Source: Raphanus sativus (Eukaryota; Streptophyta; Magnoliopsida; Brassicales; Brassicaceae). From it: DNA of 64,000 nt. Position numbers and translations under genes: made by a program. This document shows, in pieces, positions 52,201-62,915 of this stretch (positions are counted from its first letter, which is position 1; each line of letters opens with the position of its first letter). Below the pieces are notes generated by a model, which was not told the origin of the DNA, made no database searches, and saw only the letters and a program-made list of their open reading frames with translations. The DNA lies in contig NC_079517.1 in assembly GCF_000801105.2 (NCBI RefSeq), positions 2,976,001 to 3,040,000 of the forward strand, written 5' to 3'.

Positions 52201-54051
52201 ACAGGGTTTGGAAGATCATCTTGGAGATATGGATTTCAAGATTGCCGGCACAAGAAACGGTGTGACGGCAAGTCAACTGGATATCAAGCCAGCTGGAATA
52301 CCATTGGACATAGTTTGTGAAGCCTTGGAAAATGCACGTAAAGCCCGTCTTCAGATTCTTGACCATATGGAGAGAGAAATTAACTCCCCACGAAACCAGA
52401 ATGGGACTAATTCCCTTCGGCTAGGTTTCTTTCTCACTTGTTTTTTCTGTTAACCTTTTAGGTAATAAAACTTCCCCGGTTCAAAACTAAAAAGTTATGT
52501 CTGTTTTGCAGCAACTTTGAAGTACACCAACGACGCACTTCGTAGCTTGATCGGACCTATGGGTGTCCTCAAGAGGAAGATTGAAGAGGAAACAGGTTAT
52601 TCTTTTGACGTCCACTTGTAACACTAAGAGTCTGATGCTTTAAGTAAAGTACTCTTTAGAATGGAACCAAGAAGCTTATTATGAAGACCATCCTCTCTTT
52701 TATATAGTTTAATTTGAAGCGTTTCTTCTGATATATAAGTTCTATTATTTAGGTGCAAGGTTGTTTGTTGATGATGGAACATTAACTATTGTTGCCAAGA
52801 ATCAGGCTGTGATGGAAAAAGCTCAAGAAAAGGTATCTTCTAGTCAACTGAGATTTTAACTGATAGGCGATGTCCCAGAGACTTGATTTGATCTCATGTC
52901 CTTAGGTTGACTACATCATTGGTCGCGAAATAGTTGTTGGTGGCGTGTACAAAGGCACAGTGACATCTATAAAAGAGTACGGCGCATTTGTTGAGTTCAA
53001 TGGTGGTCAACAAGGCCTACTTCATATGTCTGAGTTATCTCATGAACCTGTAAGCTTATGGTTTTCTCTTAGTTCATCTGGAAGATAGATACTGTTTAGT
53101 TTATACAAATTAGAACGACAATAATCTCAGAGTCTTTTATTTGTTGCCATTCCAGGTGTCCAAGGTTTCAGATGTATTACATATTGGCAAGTACATCACC
53201 ATGATGTGCATTGACACCGATGTCCGTGGTAACATAAAGTTATCTCTCAAAGCACTGTTACCCAAACCAGCAACTTGTCCTGAGAAAAGCCCGGTGGTGA
53301 AAGAGGCAGTCTCCGTAGAAACATCTAGTTTTGGAGAGACAGTTGCAAGGCTGCCCAGTGTCGTAGAGCCACCACCTCAGAAATCTAAATTAGCAGTTCC
53401 TGCAGTTGTCATCCGTACTGCTGTGGAGTGTGATGAGGCAGAGAAATCTTCTCCTATGGACAAGAACGCTAAACCTAAACGCGCCGCGACGATGATGAAG
53501 CCAGACCGGAAGCTCAAATCCACTGCCTCTAAAGATGAGGCACTCAACTCCACAGCTACAGAAGAAACACTGGATAACTGTGGTGAGACACTTACGCAAG
53601 ACAGAGAAACTCAAATTCATTTCTCTTAAAAAACAATTCTAACATAGTATTATTATCTTCAAAAGGTAAGAAACCATCTAGGAAGGAGAAACAATCAGAG
53701 AAGGAGGCTGAAGAGAGTCCCTCAATTAGTGCCCGGAAACTGAAAATAGGAACAGAGATGACAGCCAAAGTCCACCAGGTTCGAACCCATGGACTGGTTC
53801 TTGACTTAGGTGGTGGAATCCGCGGGATGTACAAATTCGAGGTATGTTTAAGATCATAATTTTTGACTCCGTTCTCCCACATACTTATAGTTCTTCTTCC
53901 GTTGTATTGTTTGCTTACTACTATTTATATATGAGTGCAGGGCGATGAGGAAACAGATTTTGAGATAGGAGACACAATGCAGGTGAAATGTACAAGTTTT
54001 AGTAGTAAAGGAATCCCTGTGATGGCTTTGGTTGATGAGGAGGATGTTTAA
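49245..54051 (+). CDS. PNP2: Polyribonucleotide nucleotidyltransferase, mitochondrial
   Basis: Seventeen exons give 951 residues: 49245-49565, 49912-50067, 50159-50329, 50416-50541, 50630-50791, 50862-50981, 51084-51221, 51373-51535, 51740-51865, 51946-52076, 52205-52424, 52512-52595, 52753-52832, 52906-53049, 53156-53582, 53666-53841, 53941-54051. It degrades and polishes RNA 3' ends phosphorolytically in the mitochondrion. The Arg/Ser/Ala-rich N-terminus (1 to about 45) looks like a mitochondrial presequence. Two RNase PH-type cores follow (first about 50-200; second about 355-600, including FRVDGR and SMASVCGG), then a KH domain (about 612-672, [13 protein letters not shown]) and an S1 domain (about 674-740, [17 protein letters not shown]). 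A charged low-complexity linker leads to a second S1-like fold (about 882-940). Position indicates At5g14580 (recalled). Confidence 0.93.
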
Positions 54052-55471
54052 CGGTAAACTTTTATTTCCTCTCTATATAAGTTTCTTTAACCCGTGGGAT
54101 CACTCGGAACAGAATACATGGATCATTTGAGAGCTTTTTTTTGGAATGGTTTATCATATGGATGGAATCAAGAGATAATCGTTGCCTGAACAGTCCTTGA
54201 TAGATTGGTTCATTAGCTTCAGAAAGGTTTACTGTAATTAATTAGTGTAACTTTGTGTGTTTGTTTGTTCTTGCAGGCTGAGTAGTCTTGTAGTTTGGCC
54301 TTGGTTCGGTTTAGTTGTGAGAACTGGAGAGTAGGATCGAAGAGGAACTGAACCAGACCGGTGATTTTGGCGTGCCCTTTTGTTTTTATACTATTTTTAG
54401 CAAATTTGCAAATGAAAAATCAAGGTTTGGGGTTCATTGGATGTTAAGTATTAGTTTATTAAACATTTTCAGAGAGTATTTAGGATCAAATTACGATCAA
54501 TGAAAAGGATGTTTATCCTAAACATTCTCTTCCTCTCTACCTGTTCTTCCCAAGCGATTCATTACATACGTAATTGTTTTTTTTTTTTGGTCACCTCACA
54601 CGTAAGTGAGTTTACATTTGTCATTTTGTTGTAACAGGTTATCTATATATAATTTAGTCTTAGTTTATATATGTTTAGATTTGGTTTATACATGTGCTAT
54701 ACTTATTGAGTTCAACTTACTACACTCATTTTGTTTGGTTTGTTTCTAGCTGAACTTACCATTTTCTGTTACATATGAGTTTATTATGTACATGGTCTAG
54801 TTGAATTTACACATGATATATGATCAAGTCCTATGCTTATATATTTGTTATGAGAAAATCTATACATGTTAACCTGCCCTAGTCAAAATTTTAGGAATTC
54901 ACATGTAATTAATTAGGCTTATAAAATATGTGTATTTGTAGCCGACAAAGACGAAATAAAATGACAGGTAACAAATGGACCGGGCTAGAATTATTTATTC
55001 GGTTAATGTGTAGGCTTCACGATACCAGACAAAAGGCCCACCTCACCAGCTCTACTCATTCACTCACTCGCACGGTGTGAGTCACACCTCACATGCTTTC
55101 CCTTCTTTCTCACTCTCCAACTCGCGTCTCCTCGAAGGTCGTCTTCTTTCCACGTGATCCGTCTTCCCCATCACAACTCACAAGCTCCTCGCTGTTGCTA
55201 CTCTCGCTTGCCTTCGACGTCATCTCTCTCCTTGGAGTCCGCTTCAATCAACAGCTATGTCTCACTGATCTCACTTCTAACACTCGAAGAAGATTCTTCC
55301 ATGTTTCGATCTGATTCGGCTCCAGAGATCGAGAAAGCTTAAGCTTAATAAGATACGAGCGATCGATATATAGAGAGAGATATATTGACGATGCGTATGT
55401 AAAGCCTGTTTTAACGGAATCAATGGCGGGAAAATCGACTTGATTGCGATTTTTTAACCGGGGGGATCATA
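54052..55471. other. Intergenic; 5' UTR of the next gene at right
   Basis: 3' UTR of PNPase (a 3' UTR intron ending near TTGCAG at 54277 is possible), AT-rich spacer, then from about 55000 CT-rich leader sequence of the glycosyltransferase gene. The MIR398C precursor present in this interval in Arabidopsis (recalled) was looked for and not seen. Confidence 0.45.
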
Positions 55472-58096
55472 ATGAAGAAGAAGGCGTCGTCGCAGCAGCA
55501 GAAGCTGAGGTCATCATCAAGATGTAAGAGGAAAATATTCGCGGCGTTGATGTTCGCTTTCTGCTTGGGGAGCTTCGTCTACTTCCAAGCTCGTTTCAAC
55601 GGAATCGCTGCATCGCTGAAAAATCAGCAGGCTCGTCTCAATCAGAAACCTCAGATCGCCTTCCTCTTCATCGCGCGGAACCGTCTCCCTCTCGAGTTCG
55701 TCTGGGATGCCTTCTTTCTGGTATAAATCTCCTCTAATTGGATTTTCATAAAATTATAGTTTGGGAATCAGATTAGATTCTGTTATGTTTTTTTTTTTTG
55801 CAAGGGTGAGGATGGAAAGTTCTCTATATATGTTCACTCAAGACCTGGATTCGTACTCAGTGAGGCTACGACTCAATCCAAGTACTTCTTGAATCGCCAA
55901 GTTAATGACAGTATACAGGTTCGTGAGTTTTGTGCTATCAGAATGTTTTCAAAATCCATTTAGCGTTTTTGGTTGATTCACTTGCTAATTATTTATTAGG
56001 TAGAGTGGGGAGAAGCTACCATGATTGAAGCAGAACGTGTATTGCTCAGACATGCTCTTAGAGATCCCTTTAATCACCGCTTTGTTTTTCTTTCTGATAG
56101 GTGAGAGATTGATTCTGTATCATAATACTTGTAGTTGATGACTTGCCTGACTAATTTTTTTGTTGTTTTGGTTTCTTCTCAGCTGCATACCTCTGTACAG
56201 TTTCAGCTATACGTATAACTACATCATGTCCACACCAACTAGTTTCGTTGATAGGTCAGCTCTCCCATATCTCTTATAAATATTTGCTAAATATGGAAAT
56301 TCATATCTCACAGCTTAGGCACTGACGAAAATGTTTTGTGTTGGAAAAGTTTCACCAATTTAAATTTTCTGTTTGCAGCTTTGCAGATACAAAAGATAAG
56401 CGTTATAATCCTAGAATGGATCCGGTAATTCATGTTCAAAACTGGAGAAAAGGATCACAGGTGAAGTTCCAGTAGTTACTATTGTAATATGGATTCTCAT
56501 TCGTGTGCATTTTCGCTGACGTCCTCTTTGCTCTGTTTTTCTTATGCTGTTCTTGTAGTGGGTCGTTCTGAATAGAAAACACGCAGAAATTGTGGTGAAC
56601 GATACCATCGTCTTGCCTATGTTTCAGCAGCATTGCAGGGTAAGTTGCTGATACCTTCACTTCAGTAGCAAACTTGGAAATATTTGCTATTAATTTGATG
56701 AGCTGTCCTCTAGTATGATACTGTAAAGCGGGTATTAAATTTCAAAAGAGATATGGTCTTAGATGGTAGTAGCGGCACAGAACCACCGATTTTGGAATTG
56801 GGTGTTAGCGTTAGTGGACTGGTTCACCGGCTTTTCACGTATATATTTTTTTTTGCAGCGGAAATCACTTCCAGAGTTTTGGCGAGATCGTCCTGTAGTA
56901 AGTTCCTCTTCTCTGGTCACATAATTAAGCACCACAAATTAACAATTCCTCCTCGCCCGTAAGCTCATGTTCATTCAAATCCTGCTCTTATTAGTCTATA
57001 GCTTTCAGGGTATCTAATTTGACACGCAAGTCGGGTTTTATATTTGGTTGTGTTGTACTAATGTAGTCTTGTTGTTTAGCCAGCTGAAGGTTGGAAGGAA
57101 CACAACTGTATACCTGATGAGCACTACGTTCAGACATTGCTAGCTGTAAGATAAATGTTTCTGATCCAACCATATGCATAGTCTTTTAGAAGTTAGTGGT
57201 ACAATTAATCAAATTTGGCAATTCTCCTTAAATACAGCAAAAGGGTGTAGATAGCGAACTCACACGACGGTCATTATCACACTCAGCCTGGGACCTTACT
57301 TCCACTAAAAGTAATGAACGTCGTGGATGGCATCCTATGACTTACAAGTTCTCCGATGCTACTCCTCACCTTATACAGTCTATTAAGGTACACAATCTTA
57401 GTCAATTATCAGACCAGAAGATAGATGTGAAATTCAGATTTTTGGTTAGTCTCGGTATTGTTTCATTTGGATAATTCGAATATATATGATTGGTGGAATT
57501 TTGGTACAGTACTGGTTTAGTAAGGATTAACTGAATTGAAAGGCAAGTTAACTTTTGTTTGGTTTTGGTTATGATATCACATCACACTAACGGACACAGA
57601 CTAGTTACTAGTTATTTGGTTTGGTTTTCTGTAATTCCGGTTTCTTAAGCTGTGCATAAATTAAGTAATGATATGATATCACATCTTAGTACTATTGAGC
57701 AACATTATATTTGGCATAACTAAAAATTTCCATCACAATATGTACCTTCGTTTCTCTTGCTATGGCTTTGAACTCTTTTACAAGCTTAAAACAGGGGAAA
57801 AAAAAACTCTAACCAAACACATTGACTCATAGGGTATCGACAATATCAACTATGAGACGGAATACAGGAGAGAATGGTGTACTAGTAAAGGGAAACCGGC
57901 ACCGTGTTTCCTCTTTGCACGGAAGTTCACTCGTCCGGCCGCTCTCCGCCTCCTCCGTGAGGTTAGACTTCCTTAAACATTTATAGCTGAAGCTAAGAAC
58001 TTCTCTCATCACAAACATTTTGATGGAACTCATTGTGGGTTTCTTCTTCATATTTGGCAGTCTATCTTGTTGAAGGACAAAGAGCAAGCCAGTTAA
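55472..58096 (+). CDS. Core-2/I-branching beta-1,6-N-acetylglucosaminyltransferase family protein
   Basis: Eleven exons (55472-55720, 55805-55918, 56000-56100, 56183-56254, 56379-56460, 56559-56639, 56859-56897, 57080-57145, 57238-57387, 57833-57961, 58061-58096) give 372 residues. It is a type II membrane protein: basic N-terminus, then a transmembrane anchor at about 21-39 (KIFAALMFAFCLGSFVYFQ), with a Golgi lumenal catalytic domain. Family landmarks are FLFIARNRLPLEFVWDAFF, IYVHSRPG, WGEATMIEAERVLL, RFVFLSDSCIPLYSF and a late LFARKFTRPA. Plant members are GT14-like (DUF266) and their acceptors are undefined. Position indicates At5g14550 (recalled). Its 3' end converges on MIR398B, about 160 bp away. 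Confidence 0.9.
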
Positions 58097-58254
58097 AGTA
58101 GTTGATCCTTAACCACTCAAAATCATATATTATACATAGGTACGTAAGATTACAAGGAGTTATTATGTTTGTATTTGTAATTTGTAACACTACAGAGATG
58201 TAATCTACATAGAACCTTACCATTTGGTGAATGAATGAAGCAACTGAGCGTTGA

Positions 58255-58392
58255 TAGAGACTGACGGTAGAGAAAGAGCTCAGCAGGGGTGACCTGAGAA
58301 CACATGGAAAGGAAGATTTGTTCTAATGACGTGGCGTCATTACAGCCGTTGACTGGACATGTGTTCTCATATCGACCCTGTCGAGATCCTCT
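58255..58392 (-). ncRNA. MIR398B: MIR398B microRNA precursor
   Basis: The minus strand folds as a hairpin. The mature miR398 (21 nt, 58304-58284) begins TGTGTTCTCAGG and ends TCACCCCTG, identical as far as I recall to Arabidopsis miR398b/c. The opposite arm (about 58379-58359) begins AGGGTCGATATGAG and pairs with it over ten consecutive bases at the 5' end of the mature strand, then with a few internal mismatches. The flanking CTCGACAGGG and CTGCTGAGCTC stems extend the helix. miR398 silences Cu/Zn superoxide dismutases CSD1/CSD2, their chaperone CCS and a COX5b subunit when copper is short. In Arabidopsis the same locus (At5g14545, recalled) sits next to At5g14550, as here. Confidence 0.95.
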
Positions 58393-58468
58393 ACCACAAA
58401 GATAATCCTCTCTTCAAATCAGCAATAATTGATTTATTCACAATTTGAGTTTCGGTTCCCATGGAAAG

Positions 58469-58476
58469 TATAAATA
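58469..58476 (-). promoter_or_regulatory. Candidate TATA box for MIR398B
   Basis: TATTTATA on the minus strand (58476 to 58469; TATAAATA on the plus strand), 77 bp or so upstream of the hairpin. The orientation is ambiguous because the plus-strand reading is the better TATA match. Confidence 0.35.
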
Positions 58477-58503
58477 CACACATTACGAAAGTATTGGGTA
58501 GTA

Positions 58504-58716
58504 GTACACATAATAACACCACAGAAAATTGTAGTACAAGGGCCAGGTTTATGTTGCATTCGTTCACGTCTTGTATAGTACAAGTAAAACAAGAGACTTT
58601 GTGTACTACTAAAATTGATTAAAGAAAGAAAAGAAATGTCTACATTGTACTTCTTTGTGTTTCAAAAAAAAAGTACTTCTTTGCTAGTAGCCTAGTACAA
58701 AAGGAAAGTTTTGTAC
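58504..58716 (-). promoter_or_regulatory. Cluster of eight GTAC copper-response boxes upstream of MIR398B
   Basis: GTAC occurs at 58504, 58534, 58578, 58603, 58647, 58673, 58695 and 58713. GTAC is the core of the copper-response element bound by SPL7, the activator of miR398 under copper deficiency. Chance expectation is about one per 256 bp. The cluster lies 110-325 bp upstream of the hairpin on its own strand. Confidence 0.75.
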
Positions 58717-60735
58717 TATATAATTTCTATCGTCCCTACTCCGTGAATTCTAAATTTAGATCCAAGTGGCATCACAACTACAAATGGGAACTGAAAAAGA
58801 AAAAGCAGCACATATATTATTCAATTTGATTTGATGATATGGGTAGGACTGCAATATTTGACGGACATGAGAGGAGTTATATTTTCTTCATATCTTTTCC
58901 CACATCGTAGATATACAGAGCAAGACAGAAAGCTAAACGTATAAAATATGGCGAGAACCGTAGTGGAGTGAGTGGTCACAGAGCCGTCCGTGTGATAGCA
59001 CATGTCGAACTATTCTTTTGCCTTTTACTAAAGAATATCGTGTGCTTGTCGTGCCAAGCGGCACTCCTATTTTTGGAAGGTTGGCTCATATGAGATCAGC
59101 TCTAACAATCCATAAACTTGAAATTTTGGTTCCTAAATTTTTCTTTTTTATGGCTAGAGGGCTAGGAAACATTATCATGGACAGTGTCACTAAAAGCTAA
59201 ATGTAAAGGAAGTCACATACATAGTCTATAATAAGACGTGTGATTTCAAAAACTGCCCTCGTCTAGTCTTTTTTTTTTTGTCATCTTTATTATTATGAGT
59301 GTAAAACCCATTAACTGAGGAAATTACAAAGACGTAGTCCAGTAAGCTCAGCTAAACACAAGACGAAGATTAAGCAAAAAGGCTCATAAAGCCCATACCA
59401 AATAAAACCCTAAGCAACCCAACCCATTCAACGCGTTAACTTTTAGCGTGAGGGACACGTGCCCTGAAATAGAACGCCACCGAAATCCATGACTGAAAAG
59501 TGACCGGCGGAGATTCATCAAGATCCCGCAGTAAGCAACGCCGCTAACCACAATATCAAATTCTATTCCTTCACTGATAGATGAGAAAAAGAGCAGATCC
59601 GTAGAACTGCGATTCATTGCTTGAGAAGAGCCCCATATTCAGACGATTGATCGCCAAGACAAAAGCCAACGGCTCCCGAAGAAGAAGGGACACCGTCAGA
59701 GTCAAAAGCCAGCCTTACAGTGCTAAGATAGCCACTATAAGCTAGAGTCAAAGCCCGATACACGGGAGCCAAAGGAAAGGAGATGATGGAAGATCTGTGA
59801 TCTCTGATGCCTCCTCGCTTGGAAGGATGTCTGGCCAGATCCGAGAAAAATTAAGCACCCACATCTGAACCGGCTGAGTCCAACCACCGCGTACCAGAAA
59901 CCAGATAGGAACCGACATAAACAAATCTAACCAAACAGAGAATCACCAGAAAATCACAAACTTTTTCACAGATCCATCTCTCCCCATCACAACTCTAGAC
60001 GAAGCTTCCTAGAACAGAACAAAGTACAGTAACCCACCCTCTCACGGCGCCAGCAAAGCTAGTCAGTAAGACATTTTGTCCATAAGATAATAAAATTTGC
60101 CCTACTCTAATAAGACATGATTTTAAAACCTCGTCAGGTCATTTATACACTTGTCCATATATAAAACCATACATCTGCATACATCTACTATTAAATTACG
60201 TTTTTCTAATTTAGATAGTCAAAGATATCAGAGAGTTATTAAGACTATCCATAAACACATAGTACATATCATTAACCCTAATAAATTACTCTTGTAATGT
60301 AGATGGTAAAAAATGGACTGAACGATAGTAAGAAATGGACTGAACGACCATCTTCAATGCAAAACGTCAATATAACCTTATAACATTCTTGAAATTACGT
60401 GAAAGAAGATGTTTTTTTTAACACAAATGAAATTCATACTTTAGTCATGTAATTATCCAACTAATGACTTCACTTAAAAACAATATATTAATAAATATGA
60501 TAATAATAATTATTTTATATTTTTTGCTCATCTTTTGCTTATAATTTGCTAATTTTAGTTTAGATGATTAGTTTTCATTTTTTTCTATTTCATTTTAACC
60601 ACAACTGATATTTATTGATAGACTAGTAATAATTATTGATAGAATAGTTAAAATTAAACTATTTGTTCAGCTTATTAAAAGTAAAATCAATTACATTTAA
60701 TATTTAAAATGTATATCTTGTGAGTTGAAAAAATA
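58717..60735. other. Intergenic with a retroposon-like repeat
   Basis: No gene is supported. About 59267-60055 is less AT-rich, begins with a run of T's and is followed by GTCATCTTTATTATTATGAG. This may be the poly-A end of a minus-strand retroposon fragment, but no domain is recognisable. CTAGTC occurs at both edges (about 59263 and 60060) and could be a short target duplication. A recognisable TAATAAGAC...AAAA...CCTCGTC block flanks it on both sides. Confidence 0.3.
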
Positions 60736-60973
60736 CTCCATCCGTTTCATTTTATTTTTCATTCTAGGTTTATGCACACAGATTAAGAAAACATTTAATT
60801 TTGTATATTTTCAAAAATAAAAACATCACTACCTATATATTTAACCATTTTCAACCAATAAAAAATAAACTGGAGAATCTTGTTAATAAATTTTACCTTA
60901 AAATTATAAAGTGCCACTTATTTTGAATTAAAAATTTTGCTTTACAAGAACTATTAAACGTAAACAGAGGAAG
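60736..60973. mobile_element. Diverged Stowaway-type MITE, 238 bp
   Basis: CTCCATCCGTTTCATTTTAT at the left and ...AAACAGAGGAAG at the right, with TA at 60734-60735 and 60974-60975. More diverged than the copies at 18517 and 30162, and apparently in the opposite internal orientation. Confidence 0.75.
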
Positions 60974-61160
60974 TATAAATAGTTTATTTATTATATCATG
61001 AATGATAAATGCAGAGCTCAGTTGTATGCAGTAGAATCATACCACGGCTCTGTTTTGCAGAACCACCATGCCGGTTATGGCAGAGACTTACACACAGAAA
61101 ACAAATGAGCCAAAACAATGTATTAACATGCACAATGGAGAAGGAAAGAAAATCACTTAC

Positions 61161-61331
61161 GCTGAAGACGTTTACTAGGATAGAAGCAGCGCTCAACAGA
61201 ATGCTTCGAGGGACACCTGGGAGATAAGCTATAAAGGGAGAGCTCAACTGAACAAGTATCATTAGTACCCCAGCTAAACGGGTGAGCTGCACGGGTCCTA
61301 GCAGTCTCTCGGCTGATGGATAAAGGAACAC
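61161..61331 (-). pseudogene. Orphan exon of a major facilitator (ZIF-like) transporter
   Basis: A 171-bp (57-codon) open stretch on the minus strand reads VFLYPSAERLLGPVQLTRLA and continues through two hydrophobic segments to SAASILVNVFS. A good acceptor (TTTTCAG) precedes it and a donor (GTAAGT) follows. The wording resembles the eighth or ninth membrane helices of plant ZIF/ZIFL transporters of the MFS. The other exons of such a gene (normally more than ten) were not found around it. Family assignment is from memory and tentative. Confidence 0.5.
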
Positions 61332-61515
61332 CTGAAAAGTGAATAGGCCGAGACCTAAAACGTGTAAAAACCAGTGTTTAGTATATAATGAACATGTAAA
61401 TCATGAAAAATATTAGTTTATGTGTTAGTCGAAAATAGTATTTGATGTATCATATATGTCTAAACTATGCACGTCCTCAAAGATCTGAATAGTCGAACTA
61501 TCTGCTTTTGCATTG

Positions 61516-61516
<1 letters not shown>

Positions 61517-61553
<37 letters not shown>
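61517..61553. repeat. (TA)n microsatellite
   Basis: About 37 bp of TA dinucleotide. Confidence 0.9.
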
Positions 61554-61556
<3 letters not shown>

Positions 61557-61774
61557 GGATCTTCTTAATATAACATACATATGAAAATGTTATATTTGTA
61601 AATTGCAACACATTGACGAAACTGGGGGATGGTACATGGATCGTCTAAAATCAATACGAAAAAGTCATGTAATTATCTATGTTATATATTATCGAAAGAG
61701 TGACATGAAGAGACATTTTCAAGCCCATATGGCTAAAAGAACCCATAATAAAACCATATGAATGAATTGTATCT

Positions 61775-61995
61775 TCAAGTTACTTTAACATTCACTATGA
61801 TGGGCAAATGAGCTGTAAAATCGACTAGAACCATATAGAGGAGAATTCCAGCAGCAACTGTGTTAGAAGCCCGACACTTTAAGGGCCATTGAGTGCGAAG
61901 ATCGACACCATAATCAGTGAGTGTCGTGAGTGCGAAGAAGTACACCATAACCAATACCAATTTGAATCCTACTAGTGCAATGAGTGCGAAGAACG
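61775..61995 (-). other. Unidentified coding-like relic
   Basis: The minus strand is open through a hydrophobic stretch (FFALIALVGFKLVLVMVYFF) followed by DLRTQWPLKCR and a second hydrophobic part. The 11-mer CTTCGCACTCA occurs three times within it (minus strand), so part of the similarity may be a local duplication. I do not recognise the family. It may be a second relic of the transporter gene whose exon is at 61161-61331. Confidence 0.25.
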
Positions 61996-62915
61996 CAACT
62001 ATAATCCAAACTTTTGTACTTTAGACTTGATATTGACAAAAATTAAGGAAATATATTAATAAGTATGTTATATTTTTTTTTTTTTGCTTATATTTTGCTT
62101 ATTTTTAGTCTATTAGTTTCTTTTCTAAATACAGTTATCACTATTACTAATTTATTGATAGAACAGATAAAAGTTAAACTAGTCATTCAACTTATTAAAT
62201 ATAAAACAATTTGATATTGAAAATATCAATATATAAATCATAGGAGAAGATTAGTGACATTTACTATTTAGTTTTGTGTGAGTTCATGAACCATTCATGT
62301 GCTAGAGAAAACGAAACATTTTCAACTTCAAACACTCACCAGAAACTAAAACTTTGTTAAAGCTCAAACAACTAAACATACATTTAACTCACCCAACCAA
62401 AATAAGGGAAAAGCTATAAGACAAATGTTCATGCTGCTCTGAATTATTTTTGAGCAAGATAGTTTACGATTTCACCATCTATTTCCAAACATGTTTGTTT
62501 CTAGCTATCGGTCCCCTATTTGAACATGTTGGAAGTAGAGGATCAGTCTCAAAAGTATTAAATTTGTTATTTGGTTGGGGTTTGCAGGCACCAACAAGCT
62601 GATCAAGAGGAGATCAAATCGATATTTTTTTTTAAAGATTACAAAGAATCTGAGGATAATGTAAAGAAATCACTAATAATTTGTACAGACTAAAAATGGG
62701 AGTATGGATAAAGTTTTGAAGTAAAGGCAAAAATAGACTATTACAGCAAAACTTCCCAACACAATATGGGAACATGAAATCAGTATTAAAAAAGCAGACA
62801 AGGTTATATACCATCACAGAGTGATATGCTGAAAACCAGAGATCACTCTCTTCAATAAACTGTACCATCTACTGATAATAAGCCAACTACAAAGACTGAT
62901 AAGCACAAACACTTA
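61996..62915. other. Intergenic; 3' flank of the GT17 gene
   Basis: AT-rich, no supported gene. The right 250 bases or so are probably the 3' UTR of the minus-strand gene. Confidence 0.4.

Noticed and set aside
54052..55400. MIR398C, which flanks this gene pair in Arabidopsis
   Set aside because: No sequence resembling miR398 or its complement was found in this interval.
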